From assembly GCA_001695595.3 (NCBI GenBank), contig MBPM02000154.1:34189-98188 (forward strand): a stretch of 64,000 bases of DNA, written 5' to 3'. Under the pieces are notes generated by a model, which saw nothing but the letters and a program-made list of their open reading frames with translations, was not told the DNA's origin and did no database searches. Positions 23,900 to 36,322 of the stretch are shown one piece after another (position 1 is the first letter of the stretch; each line of letters opens with the position of its first letter). Origin of the DNA: Plasmopara viticola. Taxonomy: Eukaryota > Oomycota > Peronosporomycetes > Peronosporales > Peronosporaceae. A program made the translations under genes and the position numbers.

Positions 23900-24312
23900 G
23901 CTCACCATAACTACCTTGCTCAGTACTTACAGACATAAAACCCGTTCACTGTCGCAAACCATGCATACAATAACGGATCCATGCATACTAGCACACCGAT
24001 GCTAAGATTATTTGCTATCTGCCGATTTATTTTTCTTTCCATATCGCATAGCTCAACACGAAATGAATTCATCAATTCTATCAAGTCATAGTTTTCTATT
24101 ATTTGTATGTTCACACATCCCTCCAACAGATGCATGACGCTTTGAAGTTGCGAAGACACAAGACCGTATGCATGAAACAACATCGTTTGCTTTTGATATT
24201 TTCTTGTTCGGGTGTGCTCGGAGTTATATTTTAATATACACAGCAATAAAAATAAGCCAAAACGGTAAAGCGGCAACTTGACGGTAAATTCCGGCCGTTG
24301 AGACCCAAATCA

Positions 24313-24385
24313 TGGTCATACAGGGGCTCGAACCCTGGACCGCAGCGTTATTAGCACTGTGCTCTACCGACTGAGCTATACGACC
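24313..24385 (-). tRNA. tRNA-Ile(AAU), block 2 copy 7
   Basis: Consensus tRNA, the last copy of the array. Type-B flank preceded by a strongly diverged spacer (23,990-24,130). Confidence 0.94.
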
Positions 24386-25184
24386 GCTCACCATAACTAC
24401 CTTGCTCAGTACTTTCAAACATGAAACCCGTTTGCTATTGCAAACCATGCATACAATAAGGGATCAATGCTCGAATGTTCATTAATCGGGGTGCTGTGAC
24501 AAATAGCAACGCGAACATACATCGACGCGTATAAAGACCGCTAACGCGGCACTGGAATAAGCGTTTGTTGAGGCGTCACTTGTCTTGCTCGTTGATTGGA
24601 ACGGCCATCTAGGGTGTAAGCACTTCAGCACATTGTTCCAACTTAGAAGCTTCGATAATGTAGTTGACTTCAATTTTTTGAATGCCTTGTGTTCAATCTG
24701 TCGGATTCAATGACTGGGATAACAAGCACAGGCTTTTGAAGCATGTCCTTTTACATGACTGGCCCTGGCGTTTCTATAGGCTCATCCAGAACGACAGGAT
24801 CAGAGTCAACCTCGTCGACATTAATAATATACATGTACCCTATAACGAAATCAAAATAAATCATACCGGTATATCATGCGCGTAGATCTTCTCTCACCTC
24901 CTGTAAATACTCTATAAGATCGATATGATGCTCGCAATCGTTCAATTATAGCCAAATCCGCCATCAGCTCGTCAATCATGCATTTGATCCCTTGGCGCGT
25001 GATGACTCCATTATCTCGTCACTCCGATCGGTAACACCTGAAGCGAATGCCGTGCGTTTAAGAGACTGTCTTGAAGCTGCCCAAGACGATTCAGTAAGGA
25101 ACGGACTGATGCAGCAATAAGGCAGTACATACTTGAGCTCTCCTTTCACGCAGCCTATGTGCTGCAGCTCTACAAAAAGATAAA

Positions 25185-25445
25185 TCAATAAGGAATAGAA
25201 TCCCACAAAATGCTTCCCGGATCTACCTTGTTGATGTTCTTTCGTTCATCAGCGATAAAACGCATGACGAATGGATCTGCACTGTCAATCCGCTCTACAA
25301 CGATAGCGTAGCCATGCGCAAGATCCAAATTTGGGGAAATGGTCAATCCATCATCGAGATAGTTGATCGCTGCAATAGTTTCAACATGCCTTGCCAGCAG
25401 AACATCGTAATTGTCACCAATATTGTTTATTATCCCATTATTCAT
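25185..25445 (-). pseudogene. Unrecognised 86-residue ORF of the macrosatellite unit
   Basis: The most constant ORF of the unit, also at 27,436-27,696, 29,691-29,948, 31,944-32,204 and 34,200-34,460. It contains DNYDVLLARHVETIAAINYL and FVMRFIADERKNINK. In unit 6 (36,323-36,697) the same start leads into 124 residues because the sequence after KNIN differs, so the 86-residue version is probably cut short. I recognise no family. No signal peptide or membrane segment is evident. The opposite strand gives a Leu-rich hydrophobic ORF that I read as a shadow of this strand's A/G-rich coding. Confidence 0.4.
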
Positions 25446-25794
25446 TCATGATTTTGTGTTTCAGCCACTCGCGCGTCTTCTCTTGCTGCATCTTCCTCTT
25501 CTCCTGCTGCAAATGTCTCTGCTCTTGCTGTATCTACCTTGCGTTTTAACCGTCTGGGGCGCTCCTGGAGAAACTTTACGTCGCTCATTTCTATCGCTTT
25601 TCATTTTTTATTTTACAAGTGTCAATATGCATTATTTGTAAAAAGAGTTTATACGAAGGTTAGATTGAAATGCAATTAGCTTCCTTTCTAAATGACAAAT
25701 AATTAGGGTGCGACATCTCTGCTCGCGATGACAACATGCGCACTCAAACTCGTAACTTCACTCAGATTACGGCGACAATTGAGTCAGGCAGTCT

Positions 25795-25935
25795 TCCCAT
25801 CGTGAGAGGTCAGGGATGTGTGGTGAGAGATGTCAGAGGTGTGAGGTAAGAGAGGTCGGGGATGTGTGGTGAGAGAGGTCGGTGATGTGCGGTGAGAGAG
25901 GCCAAGGATGTTCAGCGAGGGGGGCCAGAGATGAG
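25795..25935. repeat. Nested minisatellite, about 23 bp
   Basis: Roughly six degenerate repeats of gagagaggtcggggatgtgtg with variants, found in all five full units (28,050-28,190, 30,305-30,440, 32,560-32,700 and 34,815-34,955). The minus strand can be read as Ser/His/Thr/Pro-rich protein (SHRTSPTSLTTHP), probably a by-product of the repeat. Confidence 0.8.
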
Positions 25936-26045
25936 TGGACAGGACGCTGCGCGAAAACGATGACTGATGCACACGCACCAAAAGGAGAAAACGAGGAATA
26001 TGTACTCGTCAAATTGTATTAGTACAAGAAGAGCTATATTGACGT

Positions 26046-26477
26046 GCAGCTATCCTCGTCATTGGAAGAAGATCCATCAAAAAGAAGACGATGCCGGAAA
26101 CATTACCAAAAACACAGATTTCAATCCAAAGATTACTGTGGCTACATATGTACAATTTGTCGATAGACACGGACCGACACCGACAGCGTTTTATAAATCC
26201 AGACAAGCAGCAACAACAACAGCAAATTGACCAGCAACAACAAAAACAAATTAAATACGCTTCAAATTAGCATCAACAATGTATTGAACGACTGGAACGG
26301 CTGGAACAACAACTCCAGACTTCGAACGAACGTATTGCTGCACTGGAGAAAGGGCAATTGCCAGATTCACGTGTTTTTAATGCTACGGAAGTGAATGATG
26401 CAAATGATGACCACGGGCTCATGGAAGGTGGCGGATCTGATTTGATGACAATAAATCAGATCCGCCACCTTCCATGA
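26046..26477 (+). pseudogene. Q-rich/coiled-coil reading with a fixed internal TAG
   Basis: In each full unit a plus-strand frame (for example 30,550-30,990) runs from MQLSSSLEE through a Gln-rich tract (QQQQQQIDQQQQKQ) to TAG. The same frame then continues with CIERLERLEQQLQTSNERI, a heptad-like coiled coil, and ends in MEGGGSDLMTINQIRHLP and a stop inside the hairpin. All five units carry the same TAG, so it predates the amplification. In this first unit the upstream part is shifted. No homologue is recognised. Confidence 0.35.
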
Positions 26478-26480
26478 GCC
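26416..26480. repeat. Hairpin, unit 1 (28-bp perfect arms, 9-nt loop)
   Basis: Left arm 26,416-26,443 and right arm 26,453-26,480 are exact reverse complements, with loop gatgacaat. A bulged G followed by CAC/GTG extends the stem by three pairs. Confidence 0.95.
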
Positions 26481-26720
26481 GTGAAGCGACCCTGCATGTC
26501 AGCCAATTATGGCAACGTAGAGTGCGAGGCCAAAAGACGAGCTATTCCAACGGCACCTTTAACGGCATCTCCAGCGGTTTGTAAAAGTCTTGTGCACCGC
26601 GAAGGCAGCCAAGTTCTACTGCAAGACATAAAGCTTTATTATTCCCGCATGACATCCACAAAGGTGTTGGCGATGGACAAGCGGTTCACTCTGAGTAAAG
26701 TTTCTCTATGTAAACACTGT

Positions 26721-28974
26721 TCGAATGTTCATAAATCGGGGTGCTGTGACAAATAGCAACGCGAACGTACATCGACGCGTATAACGACCGTTAACGCGGC
26801 ACTGGAATAAGCGTTTGTTGAAGCGTCACTTGTCTTGTTCGTTGATTGGAACGGCCATCAAGGGTGTAAACACTTCAGCACATTGTTCCCACTTAGTAGC
26901 TTCGATAATTAGTTGACTCTAATTTTTTGAATGCCTTGTGTTCAATCTGGCTGCTTCAATAATTGGGATAACAAGCACAGGCTTTTGAAGCATGTCCTTT
27001 TACATGACTGGCCCTGGCGTTTCTATAGGCTCATCCAGAACGACAGGATCAGAGTCAACCTCGTCGACATTAATAATATACATGTTACCCTATATAACGA
27101 AATCAAAATAAATCATACCGGTATATCATGCGCGTAGATCTTCTCTCACCTCCTGTAAATACTGTATAAGATCGATATGATGCTCGCAATCGTTCAATTA
27201 TAGCCAAATCCGCCATCAGCTCGTCAATCATGCATTTGATCCCTTGGCGCGTGATGACTCCATTATCTCGTCACTCCGATCGGTAACACTGAAGCGAATG
27301 CCGTGCGTTTAAGAGACTGTCTTGAAGCTGCCCAAGACGATTCAGTAAGGAACGGACTGATGCAGCAATAAGGCAGTACATACTTGAGCTCTCCTTTCAC
27401 GCAGCCTATGTGCTGCAGCTCTACAAAAAGATAAATCAATAAGGAATAGAATCCCACAAAATGCTTCCCGGATCTACCTTGTTGATGTTCTTTCGTTCAT
27501 CAGCGATAAAACGCATGACGAATGGATCTGCACTGTCAATCCGCTCTACAACGATAGCGTAGCCATGCGCAAGATCCAAATTTGGGGAAATGGTCAATCC
27601 ATCATCGAGATAGTTGATCGCTGCAATAGTTTCAACATGCCTTGCCAGCAGAACATCGTAATTGTCACCAATATTGTTTATTATCCCATTATTCATTCAT
27701 GATTTTGTGTTTCAGCCACTCGCGCGTCTTCTCTTGCTGCATCTTCCTCTTCTCCTGCTGCAAATGTCTCTGCTCTTGCTGTATCTACCTTGCGTTTTAA
27801 CCGTCTGGGGCGCTCCTGGAGAAACTTTACGTCGCTCATTTCTATCGCTTTTCATTTTTTATTTTACAAGTGTCAATATGCATTATTTGTAAAAAGAGTT
27901 TATACGAAGGTTAGATTGAAATGCAATTAGCTTCCTTTCTAAATGACAAATAATTAGGGTGCGACATCTCTGCTCGCGATGACAACATGCGCACTCAAAC
28001 TCGTAACTTCACTCAGATTACGGCGACAATTGAGTCAGGCAGTCTTCCCCATCGTGAGAGGTCAGGGATGTGTGGTGAGAGATGTCAGAGGTGTGAGGTA
28101 AGAGAGGTCGGGGATGTGTGGTGAGAGAGGTCGGTGATGTGCGGTGAGAGAGGCCAAGGATGTTCAGCGAGGGGGGCCAGAGATGAGTGGACAGGACGCT
28201 GCGCGAAAACGATGACTGATGCACACGCACCAAAAGGAGAAAAACGAGGAATATGTACTCATCAAAATTGTATTAGTACAAGAGGAGCTATATTGACGTG
28301 CAGCTATCCTCGTCATTGGAAGAAAATCCAAAAAAGAAGACGATGCCGGAAACATTACCAAAAACACAGATTTCAATCCAAAGATTACTGTGGCTACATA
28401 TGTACAATTTGTCGATAGACACGGACCGACACCGACAGCGTTTTATAAATCCAGACATGCAGCAACAACAACAGCAAATTGACCAGCAACAACAAAAACA
28501 AATTAAATACGCTTCAAATTAGCATCAACAATGTATTGAACGACTGGAACGGCTGGAACAACAACTCCAGACTTCGAACGAACGTATTGCTGCACTAGAG
28601 AAAGGGTAATTGCCAGATTCACGTGCTTCTAATGCTACGGAAGTGAATAAGGATGCAAATGATGATCACGGGCTCATGGAAGGTGGTGGATCTGATTTGA
28701 TGACAATAAATCAGATCCGCCGCCTTCCATGAGCCGTGAAGCGACCCTGCATGTCAGCCAATTATGGCAACGTAGAGTGCGAGGCCAAAAGACGAGCTAT
28801 TCCAACGGCACCTTTATCGGCATCTCCAGCGGTTTGTAAAAATCTGGTGCACCGCGAAGGCAGCCAAGTTCTACTGCAAGACATAAAGCTTTATTTTCCC
28901 GCATGACATCAACAAAGGTGTTGGCGATGGACAAGCGGTTCACTCTGAGTAAAGTTTCTCTATGTAGACACTGT
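26721..28974. repeat. Macrosatellite unit 2
   Basis: Full unit of 2,254 bp. It has a one-base loss near 27,290 (aacactgaagcg), and the upstream part of its plus-strand coiled-coil segment ends in taattgcc where other units have caattgcc. Confidence 0.93.
28671..28735. repeat. Hairpin, unit 2
   Basis: Same 65-bp structure with two arm differences (ggtggt against ccgccg), each leaving a U-G pair if transcribed. Confidence 0.92.
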
Positions 28975-31226
28975 TCAAATGTTCATTAATCGGGGTGCTG
29001 TGACAAATAGCAACGCGAACATACATCGACGCGTATAACGACCGTTAACGCGGCACTGGAATAAGCGTTTGTTGAAGCGTCACTTGTCTTGTTCGTTGAT
29101 TGGAACGGCCATCTAGGGTGTAAACACTTCAGCACATTGTTCCCACTTAGTAGCTTCGATAATGTAGTTGTCTCTAATTTTTTGAATGCCTTGTGTTCAA
29201 TCTGGCTGCTTCAATAATTGGGATAACAAGCACAGGCTTTTGAAGCATGTCCTTTTACATGACTGGCCCTGGCGTTTCTATAGGCTCATCCAGAACGACA
29301 GGATCAGAGTCAACCTCGTCGACATTAATAATATACATGTACCCTAAATAACGAAATCAAAATAAATCATACCGGTATATCATGCGCGTAGATCTTCTCT
29401 CACCTCCTGTAAATACTGTATAAGATCGATATGATGCTCGCAATCGTTCAATTATAGCCAAATCCGCCATCAGCTCGTCAATCATGCATTTGATCCCTTG
29501 GCGCGTGATGACTCCATTATCTCGTCACTCCGATCGGTAACACCTGAAGCGAATGCCGTGCGTTTAAGAGACTGTCTTGAAGCTGCCCAAGACGATTCAG
29601 TAAGGAACGGACTGATGCAGCAATAAGGCAGTACATACTTGAGCTCTCCTTTCACGCAGCCTATGTGCTGCAGCTCTACAAAAAGATAAATCAATAAGGA
29701 ATAGAATCCCACAAAATGCTTCCCGGATCTACCTTGTTGATGTTCTTTCGTTCATCAGCGATAAAACGCATGACGAATGGATCTGCACTGTCAATCCGCT
29801 CTACAACGATAGCGTAGCCATGCGCAAGATCCAAATTTGGGGAAATGGTCAATCCATCATCGAGATAGTTGATCGCTGCAATAGTTTCAACATGCCTTGC
29901 CAGCAGAACATCGTAATCACCAATATTGTTTATTATCCCATTATTCATTCATGATTTTGTGTTTCAGCCACTCGCGCGTCTTCTCTTGCTGCATCTTCCT
30001 CTTCTCCTGCTGCAAATGTCTCTGCTCTTGCTGTATCTACCTTGCGTTTTAACCGTCTGGGGCGCTCCTGGAGAAACTTTACGTCGCTCATTTCTATCGC
30101 TTTTCATTTTTTATTTTACAAGTGTCAATATGCATTATTTGTAAAAAGAGTTTATACGAAGGTTAGATTGAAATGCAATTAGCTTCCTTTCTAAATGACA
30201 AATAATTAGGGTGCGACATCTCTGCTCGCGATGACAACATGCGCACTCAAACTCGTAACTTCACTCAGATTACGGCGACAATTGAGTCAGGCAGTCTTCC
30301 CAATCGTGAGAGGTCAGGGATGTGTGGTGAGAGATGTCAGAGGTGTGAGGTAAGAGAGGTCGGGGATGTGTGGTGAGAGAGGTCGGTGATGTGCGGTGAG
30401 AGAGGCCAAGGATGTTCAGCGAGGGGGGCCAGAGATGAGTGGACAGGACGCTGCGCGAAAACGATGACTGATGCACACGCACCAAAAGGAGAAAAACGAG
30501 GAATATGTACTCATCAAAATTGTATTAGTACAAGAGGAGCTATATTGACGTGCAGCTATCCTCGTCATTGGAAGAAAATCCAAAAAAGAAGACGATGCCG
30601 GAAACATTACCAAAAACACAGATTTCAATCCAAAGATTACTGTGGCTACATATGTACAATTTGTCGATAGACACGGACCGACACCGACAGCGTTTTATAA
30701 ATCCAGACAAGCAGCAACAACAACAGCAAATTGACCAGCAACAACAAAAACAAATTAAATACGCTTCAAATTAGCATCAACAATGTATTGAACGACTGGA
30801 ACGGCTGGAACAACAACTCCAGACTTCGAACGAACGTATTGCTGCACTGGAGAAAGGGCAATTGCCAGATTCACGTGCTTCTAATGCTACGGAAGTGAAT
30901 AAGGATGCAAATGATGATCACGGGCTCATGGAAGGTGGTGGATCTGATTTGATGACAATAAATCAGATCCGCCACCTTCCATGAGCCGTGAAGCGACCCT
31001 GCATGTCAGCCAATTATGGCAACGTAGAGCGCGAGGCCAAAAGACGAGCTTCTCCAACGGCACCTTTAACGGCATCTCCAGCGGTTTGTAAAAGTCTTGT
31101 GCACCGCGAAGGCAGCCAAGTTCTACTGCAAGACATAAAGCTTTATTTTCCCGCATGACATCAACAAAGGTGTTGGCGATGGACAAGCGGTTCACTCTGA
31201 GTAAAGTTTCTCTATGTAGACACTGT
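28975..31226. repeat. Macrosatellite unit 3
   Basis: Full unit of 2,252 bp. Three bases are missing near 29,918 (tcgtaatcacc), an in-frame loss of one residue in the 85-residue minus-strand ORF. Confidence 0.93.
30923..30987. repeat. Hairpin, unit 3
   Basis: Same 65-bp structure with one arm difference (ggtgg against ccgcc). Confidence 0.92.
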
Positions 31227-33482
31227 TCAAATGTTCATTAATCGGGGTGCTGTGACAAATAGCAACGCGAACATACATCGACGCGTATAACGACCGTTAA
31301 CGCGGCACTGGAATAAGCGTTTGTTGAAGCGTCACTTGTCTTGTTCGTTGATTGGAACGGCCATCAAGGGTGTAAACACTCCAGCACATTGTTCCCACTT
31401 AGTAGCTTCGATAATGTAGTTGTCTCTAATTTTTTGAATGCCTTGTGTTCAATCTGGCTGCTTCAATAATTGATATAACAAGCACAGGCTTTTGAAGCAT
31501 GTCCTTTTACATGACTGGCCCTGGCGTTTCTATAGGCTCATCCAGAACGACAGGATCAGAGTCAACCTCGTCGACATTAATAATATACATGTTACCCTAT
31601 ATAACGAAATCAAAATAAATCATACCGGTATATCATGCGCGTAGATCTTCTCTCACCTCCTGTAAATACTCTATAAGATCGATATGATGCTCGCAATCGT
31701 TCAATTATAGCCAAATCCGCCATCAGCTCGTCAATCATGCATTTGATCCCTTGGCGCGTGATGACTCCATTATCTCGTCACTCCGATCGGTAACACTTGA
31801 AGCGAATGCCGTGCGTTTAAGAGACTGTCTTGAAGCTGCCCAAGACGATTCAGTAAGGAACGGACTGATGCAGCAATAAGGCAGTACATACTTGAGCTCT
31901 CCTTTCACGCAGCCTATGTGCTGCAGCTCTACAAAAAGATAAATCAATAAGGAATAGAATCCCACAAAATGCTTCCCGGATCTACCTTGTTGATGTTCTT
32001 TCGTTCATCAGCGATAAAACGCATGACGAATGGATCTGCACTGTCAATCCGCTCTACAACGATAGCGTAGCCATGCGCAAGATCCAAATTTGGGGAAATG
32101 GTCAATCCATCATCGAGATAGTTGATCGCTGCAATAGTTTCAACATGCCTTGCCAGCAGAACATCGTAATTGTCACCAATATTGTTTATTATCCCATTAT
32201 TCATTCATGATTTTGTGTTTCAGCCACTCGCGCGTCTTCTCTTGCTGCATCTTCCTCTTCTCCTGCTGCAAATGTCTCTGCTCTTGCTGTATCTACCTTG
32301 CGTTTTAACCGTCTGGGGCGCTCCTGGAGAAACTTTACGTCGCTCATTTCTATCGCTTTTCATTTTTTATTTTACAAGTGTCAATATGCATTATTTGTAA
32401 AAAGAGTTTATACGAAGGTTAGATTGAAATGCAATTAGCTTCCTTTCTAAATGACAAATAATTAGGGTGCGACATCTCTGCTCGCGATGACAACATGCGC
32501 ACTCAAACTCGTAACTTCACTCAGATTACGGCGACAATTGAGTCAGGCAGTCTTCCCAATCGTGAGAGGTCAGGGATGTGTGGTGAGAGATGTCAGAGGT
32601 GTGAGGTAAGAGAGGTCGGGGATGTGTGGTGAGAGAGGTCGGTGATGTGCGGTGAGAGAGGCCAAGGATGTTCAGCGAGGGGGGCCAGAGATGAGTGGAC
32701 AGGACGCTGCGCGAAAACGATGACTGATGCACACGCACCAAAAGGAGAACAACGAGGAATATGTACTCATCAAAATTGTATTAGTACAAGAGGAGCTATA
32801 TTGACGTGCAGCTATCCTCGTCATTGGAAGAAAATCCAAAAAAGAAGACGATGCCGGAAACATTACCAAAAACACAGATTTCAATCCAAAGATTACTGTG
32901 GCTACATATGTACAATTTGTCGATAGACACGGACCGACACCGACAGCGTTTTATAAATCCAGACATGCAGCAACAACAACAGCAAATTGACCAGCAACAA
33001 CAAAAACAAATTAAATACGCTTCAAATTAGCATCAACAATGTATTGAACGACTGGAACGGCTGGAACAACAACTCCAGACTTCGAACGAACGTATTGCTG
33101 CACTAGAGAAAGGGCAATTGCCAGATTCACGTGCTTCTAATGATACGGAAGTGAATGAGGATGCAAATGATGATCACGGGCTCATGGAAGGTGGCGGATC
33201 TGATTTGATGACAATAAATCAGATCCGCCACCTTCCATGAGCCGTGAAGCGACCCTGCATGTCAGCCAATTATGGCAACGTAGAGTGCGAGGCCAAAAGA
33301 CGAGCTATTCCAACGGCACCTTTATCGGCATCTCCAGCGGTTTGTAAAAATCTGGTGCACCGCGAAGGCAGCCAAGTTCTACTGCAAGACATAAAGCTTT
33401 ATTTTCCCGCATGACATCCACAAAGGTGTTGGCGATGGACAAGCGGTTCACTCTGAGTAAAGTTTCTCTATGTAAAGACTGT
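31227..33482. repeat. Macrosatellite unit 4
   Basis: Full unit of 2,256 bp with perfect hairpin arms like unit 1. Confidence 0.93.
33179..33243. repeat. Hairpin, unit 4
   Basis: Perfect 28-bp arms, identical to unit 1. Confidence 0.94.
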
Positions 33483-35735
33483 TCGAATGTTCATAAATCG
33501 GGGTGCTGTGACAAATAGCAACGCGAACGTACATCGACGCGTATAACGACCGTTAACGCGGCACTGGAATAAGCGTTTGTTGAAGCGTCACTTGTCTTGT
33601 TCGTTGATTGGAACGGCCATCAAGGGTGTAAACACTCCAGCACATTGTTCCCACTTAGTAGCTTCGATAATGTAGTTGACTCCAATTTTTTGAATGCCTT
33701 GTGTTCAATCTGGCTGATTCAATGACTGATATAACAAGCACAGGCTTTTGAAGCATGTCCTTTTACATGACTGGCCCTGGCGTTTCTATAGGCTCATCCA
33801 GAACGACAGGATCAGAGTCAACCTCGTCGACATTAATAATATACATGTTACCCTATATAACGAAATCAAAATAAATCATACCGGTATATCATGCGCGTAG
33901 ATCTTCTCTCACCTCCTGTAACTACTCTATAAGATTGATATGATGCTCGCAATCGTTCAATTATAGCCAAATCCGCCATCAGCTCGTCAATCATGCATTT
34001 GATCCCTTGGCGCGTGATGACTCCATTATCTCGTCACTCCGATCGGTAACACCTGAAGCGAATGCCGTGCGTTTAAGAGACTGTCTTGAAGCTGCCCAAG
34101 ACGATTCAGTAAGGAACGGACTGATGCAGCAATAAGGCAGTACATACTTGAGCTCTCCTTTCACGCAGCCTATGTGCTGCAGCTCTACAAAAAGATAAAT
34201 CAATAAGGAATAGAATCCCACAAAATGCTTCCCGGATCTACCTTGTTGATGTTCTTTCGTTCATCAGCGATAAAACGCATGACGAATGGATCTGCACTGT
34301 CAATCCGCTCTACAACGATAGCGTAGCCATGCGCAAGATCCAAATTTGGGGAAATGGTCAATCCATCATCGAGATAGTTGATCGCTGCAATAGTTTCAAC
34401 ATGCCTTGCCAGCAGAACATCGTAATTGTCACCAATATTGTTTATTATCCCATTATTCATTCATGATTTTGTGTTTCAGCCACTCGCGCGTCTTCTCTTG
34501 CTGCATCTTCCTCTTCTCCTGCTGCAAATGTCTCTGCTCTTGCTGTATCTACCTTGCGTTTTAACCGTCTGGGGCGCTCCTGGAGAAACTTTACGTCGCT
34601 CATTTCTATCGCTTTTCATTTTTTATTTTACAAGTGTCAATATGCATTATTTGTAAAAAGAGTTTATACGAAGGTTAGATTGAAATGCAATTAGCTTCCT
34701 TTCTAAATGACAAATAATTAGGGTGCGACATCTCTGCTCGCGATGACAACATGCGCACTCAAACTCGTAACTTCACTCAGATTACGGCGACAATTGAGTC
34801 AGGCAGTCTTCCCCATCGTGAGAGGTCAGGGATGTGTGGTGAGAGATGTCAGAGGTGTGAGGTAAGAGAGGTCGGGGATGTGTGGTGAGAGAGGTCGGTG
34901 ATGTGCGGTGAGAGAGGCCAAGGATGTTCAGCGAGGGGGGCCAGAGATGAGTGGACAGGACGCTGCGCGAAAACGATGACTGATGCACACGCACCAAAAG
35001 GAGAAAACGAGGAATATGTACTCATCAAATTGTATTAGTACAAGAGGAGCTATATTGACGTGCAGCTATCCTCGTCATTGGAAGAAAATCCAAAAAAGAA
35101 GACGATGCCGGAAACATTACTAAAAACACAGATTTCAATCCAAAGATTACTGTGGCTACATATGTACAATTTGTCGATAGACACGGACCGACACCGACAG
35201 CGTTTTATAAATCCAGACATGCAGCAACAACAACAGCAAATTGACCAGCAACAACAAAAACAAATTAAATACGCTTCAAATTAGCATCAACAATGTATTG
35301 AACGACTGGAACGGCTGGAACAACAACTCCAGACTTCGAACGAACGTATTGCTGCACTAGAGAAAGGGCAATTGCCAGATTCACGTGCTTCTAATGATAC
35401 GGAAGTGAATGAGGATGCAAATGATGATCACGGGCTCATGGAAGGTGGTGGATCTGATTTGATGACAATAAATCAGATCCGCCGCCTTCCATGAGCCGTG
35501 AAGCGACCCTGCATGTCAGCCAATTATGGCAACGTAGAGTGCGAGGCCAAAAGACGAGCTATTCCAACGGCACCTTTAACGGCATCTCCAGCGGTTTGTA
35601 AAAATCTGGTGCACCGCGAAGGCAGCCAAGTTCTACTGCAAGACATAAAGCTTTATTTTCCCGCATGACATCAACAAAGGTGTTGGCGATGGACAAGCGG
35701 TTCACTCTGAGTAAAGTTTCTCTATGTAACACTGT
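33483..35735. repeat. Macrosatellite unit 5
   Basis: Full unit of 2,253 bp. Its hairpin has two arm differences, as in unit 2. Confidence 0.93.
35433..35497. repeat. Hairpin, unit 5
   Basis: Same structure with the two arm differences seen in unit 2. Confidence 0.92.
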
Positions 35736-35971
35736 TCAAATGTTCATTAATCGGGGTGCTGTGACAAATAGCAACGCGAACGTACATCGACGCGTATAAC
35801 GACCGTTAACGCGGCACTGGATTAAGCGTTTGTTGAAGCGTCACTTGTCTTGTTCGTTGATTGGAACGGCCATCAAGGGTGTAAACACTCCAGCACATTG
35901 TTCCCACTTAGTAGCTTCGATAATGTAGTTGACTCCAATTTTTTGAATGCCTTGTGTTCAATCTGGCTGCT

Positions 35972-36244
35972 TCAATAATTGGATAACAAGCACAGGCTTT
36001 TGAAGCATGTCCTTTTCATGACTGGCCCTGGCGTTTCTATAGGCTCATCCAGAACGACAGGATCAGAGTCAACCTCGTCGACATTAATAATATACATGTA
36101 CCCTAAATAACGAAACCAAAATAAATCATACCGGTATATCATGCGCGTAGATCTTCTCTCACCTCCTGTAAATACTCTATAAGATCGATATGATGCTCGC
36201 AATCGTTCAATTATAGCCAAATCCGCCATCAGCTCGTCAATCAT
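35972..36244 (-). pseudogene. Unrecognised 90-residue reading in unit 6
   Basis: Contains MADLAIIERLRASYRSYRV, GGERRSTRMIY and IINVDEVDSDPVVLDEPIE. A diverged homologue lies at 40,109-40,402, where the text RFRCYRSEWRDNGVI is uninterrupted; the macrosatellite units have a TGA in place of that TGG. The shared amino-acid text despite DNA divergence suggests a once-selected protein. In both places a short interruption before MYI contains a GT...AG stretch that could be an intron remnant. No family is recognised. Confidence 0.4.
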
Positions 36245-36322
36245 GCATTTGATCCCTTGGCGCGTGATGACTCCATTGTCTCGTCACTCCGATCGGTAAC
36301 ACTTGAAGCGAATGCCGTGCGT

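Larger units (their letters stand above)
20901..24470 (-). repeat. tRNA-Ile(AAU) tandem array, block 2 (7 units)
   Basis: The array resumes after the LINE with seven more tRNA copies, five of them with type-B flanks in the unbroken run 21,836-23,313 and at 24,313. Units at 23,827 and 24,313 are visibly diverged, as expected at an array edge where homogenisation is weak. The array stops at 24,470 inside a 5' flank (ggatcaatgc) and the 2.25-kb macrosatellite begins at the next base. Confidence 0.95.
24471..26720. repeat. Macrosatellite unit 1
   Basis: First unit, directly abutting the tRNA array. Its 26,000-26,110 part differs from the others (aagaagagct, gatccatcaaaaagaag), and its hairpin arms match perfectly. 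Confidence 0.93.

Noticed and set aside
948..24470. Dozens of 60-130-residue ORFs repeated on both strands (for example the MSKVVMVSGRIAQSV family)
   Set aside because: They read through the tRNA gene and its spacer. Their conservation follows from array homogenisation.
948..24470. CRISPR-like array
   Set aside because: Units are about 500 bp, contain a tRNA, and have no short repeat/spacer alternation. The surroundings are eukaryotic.
25411..25641. Leu-rich hydrophobic plus-strand ORF repeated in each macrosatellite unit
   Set aside because: It lies opposite a Lys/Arg/Glu-rich minus-strand reading and has shadow composition.
26416..26480. Stem-loop as a CRESS-DNA virus replication origin
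   Set aside because: The 9-nt loop gatgacaat (or its complement) does not resemble the conserved nonanucleotide, and no Rep-like ORF is present in the unit.
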